This document shows, one piece after another, positions 26,614-36,240 of a DNA stretch of 64,000 bases. Made by a program: the position numbers and the translations under genes. Origin of the DNA: Nocardioides sp. L-11A (GTDB taxonomy: Bacteria > Actinomycetota > Actinomycetes > Propionibacteriales > Nocardioidaceae); the NCBI GenBank assembly GCA_029961745.1, contig CP124680.1:1116001-1180000 (forward strand), in the 5' to 3' direction. Under the pieces are notes generated by a model that saw only the letters and a program-made list of their open reading frames with translations, had not been told where the DNA came from and did not search any database. Numbering within the stretch: position 1 is the stretch's first letter; the number at the start of each line of letters is the position of its first letter.

Positions 26614-27732
26614 TCACAGGGACCGGTCGAGGTGACCGGGGGTGGTCGGGCGGGTGGGGGTCGTGCTGCTGGTGACCGGGACCGTCTCGGGTACGGCGGC
26701 CCGGGGGTGCCGGCCCCCGCGCTGGTCGGGGTCGCCGGAGGAGCCGTCCCAGGCGGATGCCCCCTCGCCGCCGGCGTCGGCGGCGAAGGAACCCGGTCCC
26801 GACTGGCCGGTCGCCACGGCCGGGGTGGGCGTCGGCGGCGGGGCCGACGCCGGGCTGAACGGGTCGCGGATCAGGACCCGCGCCTCGGTGGCGCCGGAGC
26901 GCTCCAGCAGCCGCTGCAGCTCGGGAGCCCCGGAGCTGAGCGCACGGTGCACGGCCGCGCTGCCGGCGGCGTCGTCGGCGGCACCGGCGAGGCGCACCTG
27001 CACCGCGCCGTCCTTGACCACGAGGGTCACCCGCACCTCGCCGAGGTGTTCGGGCTGGAGGGTGAGGGTGATCCGGTGCGTGCCGGGCCGGTCGGCCGGG
27101 GTGCTGGTCACCAGACGGGTGACCTCGGGGAAGACCTGCTGCACGACGGCGCGCTCCACCGTCGGCCGCGGCCCTGTCGGGGTGGCTGCCGGCGCCGCCG
27201 ACGCGGTGCTGCCGAGGGCGGGGTCGGTCGCCGGGTCGGCCGGGGCGATCGCGACAGCCGGGTCGGTGGTGGCGGGCCGGGACTCGGACCGCGCGGGCGC
27301 CTGATCCTGGGAGGTGGGCGCGGGGGTGGCCGCGGAGAGCCGATCCGGGAAGGACGCCGGCTCCGCCGTGACTGGTGTGCCCGGTGTGGCTTGCTTGGCC
27401 GGTCCCGTCGCCGCCGGTGTGGGTAGGTCCGGCTCGCCCGGATCACCCGTCGGGGCGAGGAGGGTGCCGACGACCGGGGCAGCGGGCGTGACCGCGGGGC
27501 TGACGGCGGGCGTGCCGGCCGCCGCCGGGAGCGGCGCAGCGGCCGGCGTCGCGGGGACGCCCGGGACGGGGGCCGCCGGCGGTGGCACCGTGGCGAGCAG
27601 CGCCGCGGCGAGCGCCTCGCCGAAGACCACCCCCGGGTCGCCGGGGTCAGTGCCGGCGGGTGTCCCGCCGTCGGCGGGCACCGGGACCGCCAGGCCCGGG
27701 AGGAACGGAGCGATGCTCACGGGGTGGTTCAT
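26614..27732 (-). CDS. fliK: Flagellar hook-length control protein FliK
   Basis: FliK-like: a long Pro/Ala/Thr-rich, probably disordered ruler region (about 1-235) precedes a C-terminal Flg_hook domain (HRITLTLQPEHLGEVRVTLV, VVKDGAVQVRLAGA, LLERSGATEARVLIRD). In FliK this domain touches FlhB to switch export specificity. It is 372 residues; the ruler region is expected to be low in conservation. ATG 27732 is immediately next to the stop of the preceding gene. Confidence 0.88.
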   Translation of the reverse strand: MNHPVSIAPFLPGLAVPVPADGGTPAGTDPGDPGVVFGEALAAALLATVPPPAAPVPGVPATPAAAPLPAAAGTPAVSPAVTPAAPVVGTLLAPTGDPGEPDLPTPAATGPAKQATPGTPVTAEPASFPDRLSAATPAPTSQDQAPARSESRPATTDPAVAIAPADPATDPALGSTASAAPAATPTGPRPTVERAVVQQVFPEVTRLVTSTPADRPGTHRITLTLQPEHLGEVRVTLVVKDGAVQVRLAGAADDAAGSAAVHRALSSGAPELQRLLERSGATEARVLIRDPFSPASAPPPTPTPAVATGQSGPGSFAADAGGEGASAWDGSSGDPDQRGGRHPRAAVPETVPVTSSTTPTRPTTPGHLDRSL

Positions 27733-28677
27733 TCAGCTCACCATCGCCATCACGGTGCGGACGTAGTTCTGCGTCTCCCGGTACGGCGGGATGCCGCCGT
27801 AGCGGGAGACCGCGCCAGGACCGGCGTTGTACGCCGCCAGCGCGAGCTCGGTGCGCCCGAACCGGTCGAGGAGCGAGCGCAGCAGTCGCGCACCTCCGTC
27901 GATGGCCTGGGCCGGGTCGAACGGGTCGGTCACGCCGAGCCCCCGGGCGGTGCCGGGCATCAGCTGCATGAGGCCCTGGGCGCCGGCGGAGCTGACCGCG
28001 CGCGGGTCGAAGCCCGACTCCTGCCGCGCGACCGCGGCGATCAGGCTCCCGGGGACTCCCGTGCGGGCGGCGGCGGCGTCGATCAGGTCGGCGTACGGCG
28101 TCCCGGTCGCCGCACGGGCCGACACCGGCGCCGTGCCCGCGGTGCCGGCCGCGGGCTGGTCGATGATCCGCCGGATCACGTCGGGCGTCGAGGGGACGTC
28201 GACGACGCGGATGTCGAGCCCCGTGCGCGGCGCCTCGATCATCTTGCCGTCGCCGATGTAGATCGCGATGTGGTCGACACCGTTGTTGCGGCTGGAGTTG
28301 TCCCACGCCAGCAGGTCGCCGGGCTGGGCCTGCGCCAGGTCGGCCACCGGCCGGCCGGAGGCGGCCTGCTGGTAGGAGACCCGGGGCAGGTCGTAGCCGA
28401 GGCTCTTGTAGACGACCTGCACGAGACCGGAGCAGTCCATGCCCTTGGTGGGATCGGTGCCGCCCCAGACGTAGGGCAGGCCGAGGTACTTGCGGGCCTC
28501 GGCGACCACGTCCGCGCCGCTCACGGTGCCCCCGGACGCGGCACCCGTCGTGGCGACCCGCGCGCCGGCCAGCTCGGTGGCGAATCCGGAGCCGGAGCCG
28601 GAGACCCGCGCCGGCGCGAACTGGGCCAGCCGGGCCTGGAGCTCGCTGATCCGGGCGGTGACGTTCTCGATGCTCAT
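27733..28677 (-). CDS. Flagellar-cluster peptidoglycan hydrolase: NlpC/P60 plus lytic transglycosylase
   Basis: This 314-residue protein fuses two wall-cutting domains. Residues about 60-170 are NlpC/P60 ([20 protein letters not shown] with catalytic Cys, [17 protein letters not shown] with catalytic His). Residues about 195-310 are an SLT lytic transglycosylase ([20 protein letters not shown] with catalytic Glu, [26 protein letters not shown]). It probably opens peptidoglycan for the rod, replacing FlgJ. No signal peptide is seen, so export through the flagellar apparatus is likely. It is coupled to fliJ by an ATGA overlap, using ATG 28677. Confidence 0.93.
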   Translation of the reverse strand: MSIENVTARISELQARLAQFAPARVSGSGSGFATELAGARVATTGAASGGTVSGADVVAEARKYLGLPYVWGGTDPTKGMDCSGLVQVVYKSLGYDLPRVSYQQAASGRPVADLAQAQPGDLLAWDNSSRNNGVDHIAIYIGDGKMIEAPRTGLDIRVVDVPSTPDVIRRIIDQPAAGTAGTAPVSARAATGTPYADLIDAAAARTGVPGSLIAAVARQESGFDPRAVSSAGAQGLMQLMPGTARGLGVTDPFDPAQAIDGGARLLRSLLDRFGRTELALAAYNAGPGAVSRYGGIPPYRETQNYVRTVMAMVS

Positions 28678-29123
28678 CGACGCTCCCGGGCCCAGCGCTG
28701 GGCGGCCAGATCGTCGGCGTCGCGGGCGGCCCGCCGCTCGGCCTCGGTACGGCGCCGGGCGGCCCGGCGCTCGAGGAGGTGCTCCACCGCGGCCAACCGT
28801 GCCCGGTCGGTGCCCCAGCGGGCCCGGGCGTCGGCCGTGACGACCTGCGCGGTCGCCGCCTCCGCGCGGGTCTCGTCGACCAGGATGCCGAGGTGGGCCA
28901 GCCGGGTCCGTGCGGCGACCAGAGCGGCCGCGGTCGTCACGGCGGGGACGTCCGCGGTGGCGACGGCCGACGTGAGCGAGGCGAGGCGTGCCCCGACGGC
29001 GGCCTCCTCGGCGAGCACCCGCTGCAGGCCGATCCGGCTGTCGGTCTCGCGGACGCCGCGGACCCGCGCGACGGCGGCCAGCCCCCTGTCCTCGCCGGGG
29101 ATGTGACGTGGGGTGCGGCTCAT
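28674..29123 (-). CDS. fliJ: Flagellar export protein FliJ
   Basis: The 149-residue product is a highly charged, helical, coiled-coil protein rich in Ala, Arg and Glu, as FliJ is, with long heptad-like runs ([40 protein letters not shown]). Sequence identity in the family is low; the call rests on length, composition and its place between fliI and the lytic enzyme. FliJ is the central stalk of the FliHI ATPase. ATG 29123 overlaps the fliI stop. Confidence 0.8.
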   Translation of the reverse strand: MSRTPRHIPGEDRGLAAVARVRGVRETDSRIGLQRVLAEEAAVGARLASLTSAVATADVPAVTTAAALVAARTRLAHLGILVDETRAEAATAQVVTADARARWGTDRARLAAVEHLLERRAARRRTEAERRAARDADDLAAQRWARERR

Positions 29124-30436
29124 GGGGCGACCACCTCCGCGAGCCGGTCCCACGCGGTGGCGCGGGGGGTGATGTCGTCCATCGCCTGGCGCAGGAAGGC
29201 CTCGATCCGGGGCAGCCGGGCGAGCGCGGCGTCGGCATCGGCGTCCGCGCCGGCGACATACGCGCCGATCTCCACGAGCTCACGGACCGAGCGGTGGGCG
29301 GCGAGCATCCGGCGCAGCCGGCCGGCATCGCGCTGCTGGTCGGGCGTCGTCACGGCGCGGTGGACCCGGGAGATCGACTCGAGGACGTCGATCGCGGGGA
29401 AGTGGCCGGCGGTGGCGAGGTCGCGGGACAGCACGACATGGCCGTCGAGGATCGAGCGGGCGGTGTCGCCGATCGGATCCTGGAGGTCGTCTCCCTCCAC
29501 GAGGACGGTGTAGATGCCGGTGATCGACCCGGTCGCCGAGGTGCCCGCGCGCTCCAGGAGCCGGGGCAGCAGGCCGAAGACGCTGGGCGGGTAGCCGCGG
29601 GTGGCGGGTGGCTCGCCCGCGGACAGGCCGATCTCGCGCTGGGCCACGGCGACCCGGGTGAGCGAGTCCATCATCAGCACCACGTCACGGCCGCCGTCGC
29701 GGAACCACTCGGCGATCCGGGTGGCGGTGAACGCGGCCCGCAGCCGCTCGACGGCCGGCGCGTCGGACGTGGCCACGACGACCACGGAGCGGGCCAGGCC
29801 CGCGGGGCCGAGGTCGCCGTCGATGAACTCGCGCACCTCGCGGCCACGCTCGCCCACCAGGGCGATCACGTTGACCGCGGCGTCGGTGCCGCGGGCGATC
29901 ATCGAGAGCAGCGACGACTTGCCCACGCCGGAGCCGGCCATGATCCCGATCCGCTGGCCGCGGCCGACGGGCACCAGCGCGTCGAGCGCACGGACCCCGC
30001 AGCCCAGCGGTTCGGTGATGCGGGGGCGGCTGAGCGCGCCGGGCGTCGGGTGCTCGGTCGACACGGACTCCAGGCCGCCGAGCGCGGGACCGTCGTCGAC
30101 GGGGCGCCCGAGGCCGTCGAGGACGCGCCCGAGGAGCGCCTCGCCGACCCGGACGCGCAGCGGGCCGCCGGTCGCGCGGACCAGGTCACCCGTCCGGACG
30201 CCGGTGGTGGTGCCGAGGGGCAGGCAGACGGCAGCGCCGGGGTGCAGGGCGGCGACCTCGGCGAGCAGCGGGCCGCCCGCCGTCCGGACCTCCAGCAGGT
30301 CGCCGACGGCGGCGCCGGGCAGGCCGCGCACCTCCAGATGCAGGCCCACCAGCTCGCTGACGGTGCCGAGGTGCAGGGGGGCGGCGGCCGCGGCGGCCGC
30401 CTCGCGGAGCTCCGGGGGGAACAGCACGGTGGTCAC
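29120..30436 (-). CDS. fliI: Flagellum-specific ATPase FliI
   Basis: FliI is 438 residues with an F1-beta-like core: Walker [14 protein letters not shown] near residue 165, [11 protein letters not shown], the Walker B strand [20 protein letters not shown] and the conserved RGYPPSVF. It hydrolyses ATP to help unload export substrates from chaperones. GTG 30436 overlaps the fliH stop (GTGA). Confidence 0.97.
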   Translation of the reverse strand: MTTVLFPPELREAAAAAAAPLHLGTVSELVGLHLEVRGLPGAAVGDLLEVRTAGGPLLAEVAALHPGAAVCLPLGTTTGVRTGDLVRATGGPLRVRVGEALLGRVLDGLGRPVDDGPALGGLESVSTEHPTPGALSRPRITEPLGCGVRALDALVPVGRGQRIGIMAGSGVGKSSLLSMIARGTDAAVNVIALVGERGREVREFIDGDLGPAGLARSVVVVATSDAPAVERLRAAFTATRIAEWFRDGGRDVVLMMDSLTRVAVAQREIGLSAGEPPATRGYPPSVFGLLPRLLERAGTSATGSITGIYTVLVEGDDLQDPIGDTARSILDGHVVLSRDLATAGHFPAIDVLESISRVHRAVTTPDQQRDAGRLRRMLAAHRSVRELVEIGAYVAGADADADAALARLPRIEAFLRQAMDDITPRATAWDRLAEVVAP

Positions 30437-31086
30437 GAGGACAGCACCTCCCGCACCCGCGCCATCGCCTCGCGGATCCGCAGGTCGACCACCGACCCGT
30501 CGACCGCCTCGACCAGGGCATCGGCGGCGCCGAGAGCCGGGTCGGGGACGACCTCCAGGCCCCGGGACACCAGCTCCTGGGCGGCCGGCGACGCGGCGAC
30601 CGCGGGCTGCAGCCGGACCCGGCCCACCGCACCGGGCGGCAGCGCGTGCAGCGCCCGGGCCACGACGTCCGGGGGAGCCAGCCGTGCGACCTGGGCGCCG
30701 ATCAGGGTCGTCGTCAGCGACCAGGCCAGGTCGGTGGCCTGGTCCTCGACCGCGTGGGCCAGCTCGTCGAGCAGGCCGCGGACCTGCTCGGCCGCGTGTC
30801 CGAGGGCGTCGAGCGCCGCCCGGTGCTCGGCCTCGCGCCGCTCCTCGGCGGCGGCGTGGGTCGCGGCCCGGCGGGCCTCCTCGCCGGCCGCCTGCTCGTC
30901 CGCGGTACGGCGGCCCTCGGCCCAGCCCACGGCGTAGCCCTGGGCGCGGGCGGCGTCGCGCGCCTCCGCGGCGATCCCGCCCAGCAGCGACTCGGTGACC
31001 GCGTCGCCGAGCACGGTGTCCGCGCCCAGGCGGGTCCAGGTGCCGACCCGCAGCTCGGGCAGCTCCAGCTCAGAGTACGAACTCAT
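30433..31086 (-). CDS. fliH: Flagellar assembly protein FliH
   Basis: The 217-residue protein has an N-terminal docking segment, a long Ala/Glu/Arg helical middle with G-rich repeats (GYAVGWAEGRRTADEQAAGE) and a C-terminal region like the peripheral stalk of V/F ATPases (RVRLQPAVAASPAAQELV, VDGSVVDLRIREAMARVREV). FliH dimers regulate FliI and tether it to FliN. ATG 31086 lies inside fliG's end (17-bp overlap). Confidence 0.9.
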   Translation of the reverse strand: MSSYSELELPELRVGTWTRLGADTVLGDAVTESLLGGIAAEARDAARAQGYAVGWAEGRRTADEQAAGEEARRAATHAAAEERREAEHRAALDALGHAAEQVRGLLDELAHAVEDQATDLAWSLTTTLIGAQVARLAPPDVVARALHALPPGAVGRVRLQPAVAASPAAQELVSRGLEVVPDPALGAADALVEAVDGSVVDLRIREAMARVREVLSS

Positions 31087-32101
31087 CGTCGTTCCCTCGC
31101 CGGACCATGATCTGGCCCTGCTCCTCGAGCTGGCGGATGGTGCGGATGACGCCCTGCTGGGCCTCCTCGACCTGCGCCAGGCGGACCGCACCGAGCAGCT
31201 CGACCTCCTCGAGGAGGTTCTCGGCGGCGCGCTCGGAGAGGTTCGCGGTGATCTTGGCGCGGACGGCCTCGCTGACGCCCTTGAGCGCGAGGGACAGCTC
31301 GGCGGTGTCGACCTGGCGCAGCACCTGCTGCACCGAGCGGTCGTCGAGGCCGACGATGTCCTCGAACATGAACATCCGGCTCTTGACCTCGTCGGCCAGG
31401 GCCGGGTCGAGGCCCTCGAGCCCCTCGACGATCTGCCGCTCGGTCGGCCGGTCGGACCGGTTGATGATGTTGACCAGCGGGTCCACGCCGCCGACCCGGG
31501 AGACCTCGGCGGGCTGGAGCATCGAGGAGAGCTTGCGCTCCAGGACCGCCTCGACCGTGCGCACGATCTCGGGAGAGGTCCGGTCCATCACGGCGATCCG
31601 GTGCGCGACGACGGCCTGCTGGTGTGCCGGCAGGCCGCTGAGCAACAGGGAGGCCTTGTCGGCCGCCATGTGCGCCAGGACCAGCGCGATCACCTGGGGG
31701 TGCTCGTCGGCGATGAACCCCCGCAGCTGGGCCGGATCCGCGCGGTGCAGGAACTGGAAGGGCATCTGCACGGCGGCGGCGTGCAGCCGCTCCATGATCT
31801 CCTTCGCGCGCTCGGGGCCCAGCGACTGCTCCAGCAGCTGCTGGGCGAACCCGAACCCGCCCTGCGTCACGTGGGCGTGCGCGGTCGCGAGGTCGTGGAA
31901 CTCGGTGAGCACCTGCGCCGTCTCGCTCGCGGACACCGCGTCCAGACGCGCGATCTCGCCGGAGATCGCCTCCACCTCCGCGTCGCTGAGATGGGCCATC
32001 ACCTGGGCCGCGCGCTCCTTGCCCATCTGGATGAGCAGCACCGCGGCCTTGCGGACCCCCATCGAGACCAGGGTCGGGCCGGAGGTTGCCATCAGTGTCA
32101 T
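31070..32101 (-). CDS. fliG: Flagellar motor switch protein FliG
   Basis: The 343-residue FliG shows all three domains: the FliF-binding N-domain (RKAAVLLIQMGKERAAQVMA), the middle domain with EHPQ (ADEHPQVIALVLAHM) and the C-domain that touches MotA (MFMFEDIVGLDDRSVQQVLR, then KGVSEAVRAKITANLSERAA). It transmits torque and switching. ATG 32101 overlaps the fliF stop (ATGA); a second ATG at 32092 is possible. Confidence 0.97.
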   Translation of the reverse strand: MTLMATSGPTLVSMGVRKAAVLLIQMGKERAAQVMAHLSDAEVEAISGEIARLDAVSASETAQVLTEFHDLATAHAHVTQGGFGFAQQLLEQSLGPERAKEIMERLHAAAVQMPFQFLHRADPAQLRGFIADEHPQVIALVLAHMAADKASLLLSGLPAHQQAVVAHRIAVMDRTSPEIVRTVEAVLERKLSSMLQPAEVSRVGGVDPLVNIINRSDRPTERQIVEGLEGLDPALADEVKSRMFMFEDIVGLDDRSVQQVLRQVDTAELSLALKGVSEAVRAKITANLSERAAENLLEEVELLGAVRLAQVEEAQQGVIRTIRQLEEQGQIMVRRGNDDEFVL

Positions 32102-33699
32102 GACCGCGGCTCCACGAGCCAACCGCGCAGCAGGGCCGCGACGTCGTCCGGTTGCCGGTCGACGAGCGCGATCAGCTCGTCGCGCATCGACTCCTCGGCG
32201 TCCTTCTCCGCCGTCTCGAGGGCGGCCAGGGCCGGAGCCTCGAGCTGGGCGGTGCGGCTCGCGGCGTCCGTGCGCAGCTGCTCGACGAGGTAGGCCCGCG
32301 CCTCCTCCCGGGCCGCTGCCCGGCGCCGGGCCTGCAGCCACGCGAGCAGCACCATCAGGGCGATGCCGCCGGCGATGCCGAGATTGCGGATCAAGCTGTT
32401 GCGCCGCGCCGCCGCGTCGGCGTCCTTCGCCGCCTTCAGGTCGGCGGCGGCTGCCTCCTCCGCACTGCGGTCGAAGGCCATCGTCGACACGTCGATCGTG
32501 TCCCCACGGTCCGGCTTGATGCCGACGGCGCTGCTGATCAGGTCCTTGACGACCTGCGGCTGCACCGCGGCCGCCGCGGTCGCGTCGAGCACGACCCCGA
32601 CGTGCAGGCTGTTGATCGAGCCCGGCGCCTTCTCCCGGTGCTCGACCGTCTCGCCGACGGCGTTGTCCTGCGTCTTCGAGGTGTTCTTGTACGACGAGTC
32701 GCCGCCGGTCGCGGTCGCGGGATCCATCTGACCGTCGGGGCCGACGATGCCCTCGGCCTGGCCGGTGCGGGAGCCGGCCGGGCCGGCGTACGTCTCGTTC
32801 GTCGATGACTCCGACAGCGGCGGCGTGTTCTCCTGCGCCTGGTAGGTCCGGCTGTCGGTGACCGACTTGTCGAAGTCGAGGTCGGCGGTGACCGTCGTGG
32901 TCGAGTTGCCCGGCCCGAGGACCCGGTCCAGCACGGACTGGATCTCGGACTGCATCGAGCCCTGGAACGCCTGCACCTGCTTGGAGCGCGCGGAGGCGGC
33001 GCCGGTCCCGCCGTCGGCTCCGTCGGCGCCGTCGGGCGTGGTGAGCAGCTTGCCCTTCGCGTCGGTGACGGTGACCCGCTTCGGGTCGAGACCGTCGATG
33101 CTGGATGCGATCAGGTGGACGACCGCCTGGACCTGCTCGTCGTCCAGCGAGGTGCCCGGCTCGGTGTCGATGAGCACCGACGCGGTCGGCGGGTCCTGCT
33201 CGTCGGTGAAGACCCGCTTCTCCGGGATGGCGAGGTGCACGACCGCCGTGTCGACCCCGTGGATGGCCTCGACGGTCTTGCTGAGCTCGCCCTCCATGGC
33301 GCGCTTGAAATTGGTCTGCTCCTGCGACTCCGAGGTGGACAGGCTCTGCTTGTCGAGCAGGCTGTAGCCGCCGTCGCTGCTGGAGGGCAGGCCCTTGCCG
33401 GACAGGTTGATCCGGGTGCCGTACACGTCCGAGCGCGGCACCATGATCGTGCCGCCGCCACCGGTGAGCTTGTAGGGGACGCCCTGGGAGTCGAGCTCCT
33501 CGATCACGGCGCTGGCGTCGGTGCCGGAGAGGTTGGAGTACAGCGGCGCGTAGCTGGGGGTCGACACCCAGCGGAACACCATGAAGACGGCGATCAGCAG
33601 GGCCGCCGTACCGATGACGGCGACGGCCTTCTGGCCGGCGGTGAAGCCGCCGAAGGTGTCCCGGGCGCGGGTGAGGTACCGCGTGAGGCGCTGTTGCAT
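32098..33699 (-). CDS. fliF: Flagellar MS-ring protein FliF
   Basis: The 533-residue FliF has an N-terminal membrane helix (about 25-45), ring-building motifs (APLYSNLSGTDASAVIEELD, VHLAIPEKRVFTDEQDPPTA), a charged variable middle and a second membrane helix near 435-455, followed by the FliG-binding tail ending DVAALLRGWLVEPRS. It forms the base on which the rest of the export machine is assembled. ATG 33699 follows fliE by 6 bp. Confidence 0.97.
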   Translation of the reverse strand: MQQRLTRYLTRARDTFGGFTAGQKAVAVIGTAALLIAVFMVFRWVSTPSYAPLYSNLSGTDASAVIEELDSQGVPYKLTGGGGTIMVPRSDVYGTRINLSGKGLPSSSDGGYSLLDKQSLSTSESQEQTNFKRAMEGELSKTVEAIHGVDTAVVHLAIPEKRVFTDEQDPPTASVLIDTEPGTSLDDEQVQAVVHLIASSIDGLDPKRVTVTDAKGKLLTTPDGADGADGGTGAASARSKQVQAFQGSMQSEIQSVLDRVLGPGNSTTTVTADLDFDKSVTDSRTYQAQENTPPLSESSTNETYAGPAGSRTGQAEGIVGPDGQMDPATATGGDSSYKNTSKTQDNAVGETVEHREKAPGSINSLHVGVVLDATAAAAVQPQVVKDLISSAVGIKPDRGDTIDVSTMAFDRSAEEAAAADLKAAKDADAAARRNSLIRNLGIAGGIALMVLLAWLQARRRAAAREEARAYLVEQLRTDAASRTAQLEAPALAALETAEKDAEESMRDELIALVDRQPDDVAALLRGWLVEPRS

Positions 33700-33705
33700 C
33701 GGCGA

Positions 33706-34050
33706 CTACACCTGCATCCGCATGATCTCGTTGAACGCCTCCACCGCGCGGTTGCGCAGCGAGACCGTCAACTGGCTGGCGACCTGGGCCTCGCTCGCCG
33801 CGATCGTGTAGTCGTGGATGTTCTCGAGCTTGCCGGTCGCGGCCTGGACGGCCAGGTCGTCGGCCCGGTCGGTCAGGCCCTCGAGCCGGTCGAGGCCGTC
33901 GAGCACCAGGGAGCCGAACTCGGTGTCCGGCCCGGTGACGGGGGCGGACCGCTCGGTCGGCGTCGGCGCCGCGATCGAGGCGAGGGCGCCGGGCGCTCCG
34001 ACCGGGCCGATCCCGGGGACGGTCGGGAACTGCAGCGGGGTGATGTCCAT
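33706..34050 (-). CDS. fliE: Flagellar MS-ring/rod adapter FliE
   Basis: FliE is 114 residues, with the conserved C-terminus (TIAASEAQVASQLTVSLRNR, AVEAFNEIMRMQV) that links rod to MS ring. The N-terminal 45 residues are Pro/Gly-rich and not conserved. ATG 34050 shares one base with the flgC stop. Confidence 0.94.
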   Translation of the reverse strand: MDITPLQFPTVPGIGPVGAPGALASIAAPTPTERSAPVTGPDTEFGSLVLDGLDRLEGLTDRADDLAVQAATGKLENIHDYTIAASEAQVASQLTVSLRNRAVEAFNEIMRMQV

Positions 34051-34442
34051 CAGCGGGCCCCGATCTGGAGGGCAGCGGAGTAGGTGTCCTGGGCGGACTT
34101 GGTGACCTGTACGGACGCCTGGTAGCCGCGCTGCGCCATCACCAGCTGGCTCAGCTGGGCCGCCATGTCGAGGTCGGGCAGACGGACGTAGCCGTCCTCG
34201 TCCGCGAGGGGATGGTCGGGGGAGTGCACCATCCGGCCCTCCGGATCGCCCGCGGCGAACCCGTCGACGTCGACGCCGCCGTCCTCGCGCGCGTCGAAGA
34301 CGACGTACGTCGCCTGGAAGGCGTCCTCGCTGGTCCGCTTCGCCGTGTTGGCGTTGGCGATATTGCCGGCCAGGGCATCGAGCCACACCTGGTGCGCGCC
34401 GAGCGAGGTGTTGGCGATGCGCAGCGTCTCGAAGGCGGTCAC
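34050..34442 (-). CDS. flgC: Flagellar proximal rod protein FlgC
   Basis: FlgC here is 130 residues, with the axial N-motif (HQVWLDALAGNIANANTAKR) and C-motif (LSQLVMAQRGYQASVQVTKS). GTG 34442 has GGGGA about 6 bp upstream and gives the usual FlgC length; an earlier start would add an unrelated stretch. It lies 70 bp downstream of flgB. Confidence 0.95.
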   Translation of the reverse strand: MTAFETLRIANTSLGAHQVWLDALAGNIANANTAKRTSEDAFQATYVVFDAREDGGVDVDGFAAGDPEGRMVHSPDHPLADEDGYVRLPDLDMAAQLSQLVMAQRGYQASVQVTKSAQDTYSAALQIGAR

Positions 34443-34512
34443 CGGGGTCCCCGATCGATGGTGGGACGGAGGAGCGAAGCGGGGGAGGCGCAGAATCGAG
34501 TGGGGTGGTTCA

Positions 34513-34875
34513 TCAGGCGGCGCCGCCGGCCATGACCCGCAGGCGGGAGTCGCGGTCACTGATCGCCCGGCCCATGATCTGGTACTGGTACTGCGTCTGG
34601 ATGGCCGCGATGGACTCCTTGCGGAGGTCGACGTTGTTGTCGTTGGCGCCGACCGGCGTGCCCGTGGGGGTGACGGTCGCGGTCAGGTCGTCGGCGGTGG
34701 CCCGGCCGCGCTCGATCGCGGTGGAGAGCGCGGTCTCGAAGTCCACGCTGCGGGCGCGGAAGCCCGGGGTGTCGACGTTGGCGATGTTGTCGGCGATCAC
34801 CTGCTGCCGCTGGGACAGTCCGTTGATCGCGGAGTGCAACACCTGGCCGACGGCGTCGGACGATGCGAAGGACAC
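34513..34875 (-). CDS. flgB: Flagellar proximal rod protein FlgB
   Basis: FlgB is 120 residues with the expected LSQRQQVIADNIANVDTPGF segment and KESIAAIQTQYQYQIMGRAI near the C-terminus. It is the first gene of the long basal-body run. GTG 34875 has AGGAGA 6 bp upstream. A sigma-28-type promoter lies about 97 bp upstream. Confidence 0.95.
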   Translation of the reverse strand: MSFASSDAVGQVLHSAINGLSQRQQVIADNIANVDTPGFRARSVDFETALSTAIERGRATADDLTATVTPTGTPVGANDNNVDLRKESIAAIQTQYQYQIMGRAISDRDSRLRVMAGGAA

Positions 34876-34971
34876 GGTCGATCTCCTGGAGACGCACCCG
34901 TCCCCTCGGGACGGTGCAACAGTCGGTGCCGGTCCGTCGGCAAGGGGTGAGCAATCCGTCGCTCACGTGCC

Positions 34972-34998
34972 TGATCGGTGCGCCCGCCGGGGACCTGA
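34972..34998 (-). promoter_or_regulatory. Candidate sigma-28 (FliA) promoter for the flgB operon
   Basis: On the minus strand TCAG (34998-34995), 15 bp, ACCGATCA (34979-34972). The -10 octamer is identical to that of fliC. It would drive flgB through flgE. Confidence 0.65.
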
Positions 34999-35010
34999 GC
35001 CGCCGGGTCC

Positions 35011-35022
35011 GGGACTAGGTCC
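35011..35022. promoter_or_regulatory. GGGACTAGGTCC palindrome upstream of the flgB promoter
   Basis: This near-palindrome lies 12 bp upstream of the flgB -35. A near-copy, GGGACTAGATCC, lies 18 bp upstream of the cheA -35 (48892-48903). CTAG is rare in such genomes. The half-site GGGAC resembles that of DosR/DevR boxes. Binding is not shown. Confidence 0.35.
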
Positions 35023-35067
35023 TGACTATCTCGACCGATCGACCGGAGTCCGGTGCCCGGACGCGGT

Positions 35068-35102
35068 ACCGCGCCCGACCCCACGGCGGGATCGGGCGCG
35101 GT
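35068..35102 (-). terminator. Hairpin downstream of the secreted-protein gene
   Basis: ACCGCGCCCGA (35068-35078) and its exact complement (35092-35102) form an 11-bp stem with a 13-base loop, 34 bp beyond the stop of the gene at 35136. It probably insulates that gene from flgB. No T-run is present. Confidence 0.6.
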
Positions 35103-35135
35103 GCGCCGGTACGCGGGCCAGCGGGCCCGCCGGGC

Positions 35136-36149
35136 CTACTTCAGGCGGATCTTCCGGATCGCCGAGCTGGAGGCACCCACGGCCGCCGAGCCGGCGTACT
35201 CCGCCACGAGCCGGTGCTTGCCCTTGCCGAGCTTGGCGACCTTCAGCTTGAGCACGCCGTGCTGGCCGGCGGTGAGCGTGCCGTGGGCCACGACCCGGCC
35301 CTTGCGGGCGAGATCGCGGATCACGACCCGGCCGGTCGGCGCCGGGCTCGCCTGGACGGTGACCGTCGCCCGGCCGGCCTTGCGGGCCGACACCTTGAAC
35401 TTCGCGCTCGTGCTCGAGGGAGCCTTCGCCACGGTGCCACCGCCACCCCCGCCGCCGGCCGGACCGGCCGCGAAGAGCGGGACATAGGGCGTCACGAAGG
35501 ACTTGTTGCCGCCGTGGCCGCCGACCTTGAACGCGACCTGGAGGTGGTCACCGGAGGTGGCGACCGGGCACGGCCGGGTGCCTGCGGTCCGCTCGGAGCA
35601 GCTGGGGGCGGGCGTGGCGGTGCCCTTGAGGGCGCGCAGCGCGACCACGGGGACCTGGAACTCGAAGATCTCGCCCCGCTCGAGGGTGATCGCCTGGCCG
35701 CCGACCGTGGCGATCGCGATGCCGCCGTTCGGGCCGCGGGTCAGCTCGACGGGGTCGGTGGTGAAGGTCGGCGTGGGGTCGTCGATGTCGTTGATGCCCC
35801 ACTTGACCGGCTCGTCGGGGTAGCCGAACGCGGTCTCGTCGAAGAGGAGCTCGGGGAGGACCGCCACGCCGCTGCTGCACGGGAAGCCGACCAGGCCGAT
35901 GTAGCCGTGCAGGAGGAACGGCTCGCCCACCTTGGGGACCTGGCCGGTCGGGGACCACCAGCCGGTGTTCGCGGTGACGCCGGTGGCGGGCAGGCCGGTC
36001 GTGCAGTCGAGGATCGTGTCGGACTGGCTGCTGCCGTCCTGCCACTCCCCGGCCGCGTGGGCCGGGGCGCCGATGGCGAGCGAGAGAGCGGTGAGGAGGC
36101 TCGCCCCGAGGGCGAGCAGGGAGGTGCGTTTCCGGTGCTGTGAAGTCAT
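35136..36149 (-). CDS. Secreted protein with C-terminal Ig-like domain
   Basis: The 337-residue protein has a Sec signal (SLLALGASLLTALSLAIGAP, cleavage likely after AHA). The front 230 residues are a beta-rich domain with four Cys (DCTTGL, PCSS, SCSE, PCPV) and no known family. A Gly-rich linker (residues about 233-240) leads to a C-terminal Ig-like repeat (KFKVSARKAGRATVTVQASP, GKHRLVAEYAGSAAVGASSS) of the type common in actinobacterial surface proteins. It has no cell-wall anchor. It is adjacent to the flagellar cluster but has its own terminator. The stretch upstream (36150-36728) is the 195-bp repeat array. Confidence 0.75.
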   Translation of the reverse strand: MTSQHRKRTSLLALGASLLTALSLAIGAPAHAAGEWQDGSSQSDTILDCTTGLPATGVTANTGWWSPTGQVPKVGEPFLLHGYIGLVGFPCSSGVAVLPELLFDETAFGYPDEPVKWGINDIDDPTPTFTTDPVELTRGPNGGIAIATVGGQAITLERGEIFEFQVPVVALRALKGTATPAPSCSERTAGTRPCPVATSGDHLQVAFKVGGHGGNKSFVTPYVPLFAAGPAGGGGGGGTVAKAPSSTSAKFKVSARKAGRATVTVQASPAPTGRVVIRDLARKGRVVAHGTLTAGQHGVLKLKVAKLGKGKHRLVAEYAGSAAVGASSSAIRKIRLK

Positions 36150-36240
36150 GCCGGGGACGCTAGGAGGCGGCTCGTCCCGCCGAGGAGGGCCGACGTCCCC
36201 GGTTTGTCCCTGGCCGTGTCCCGACCTTGTCCCCGGTCCG

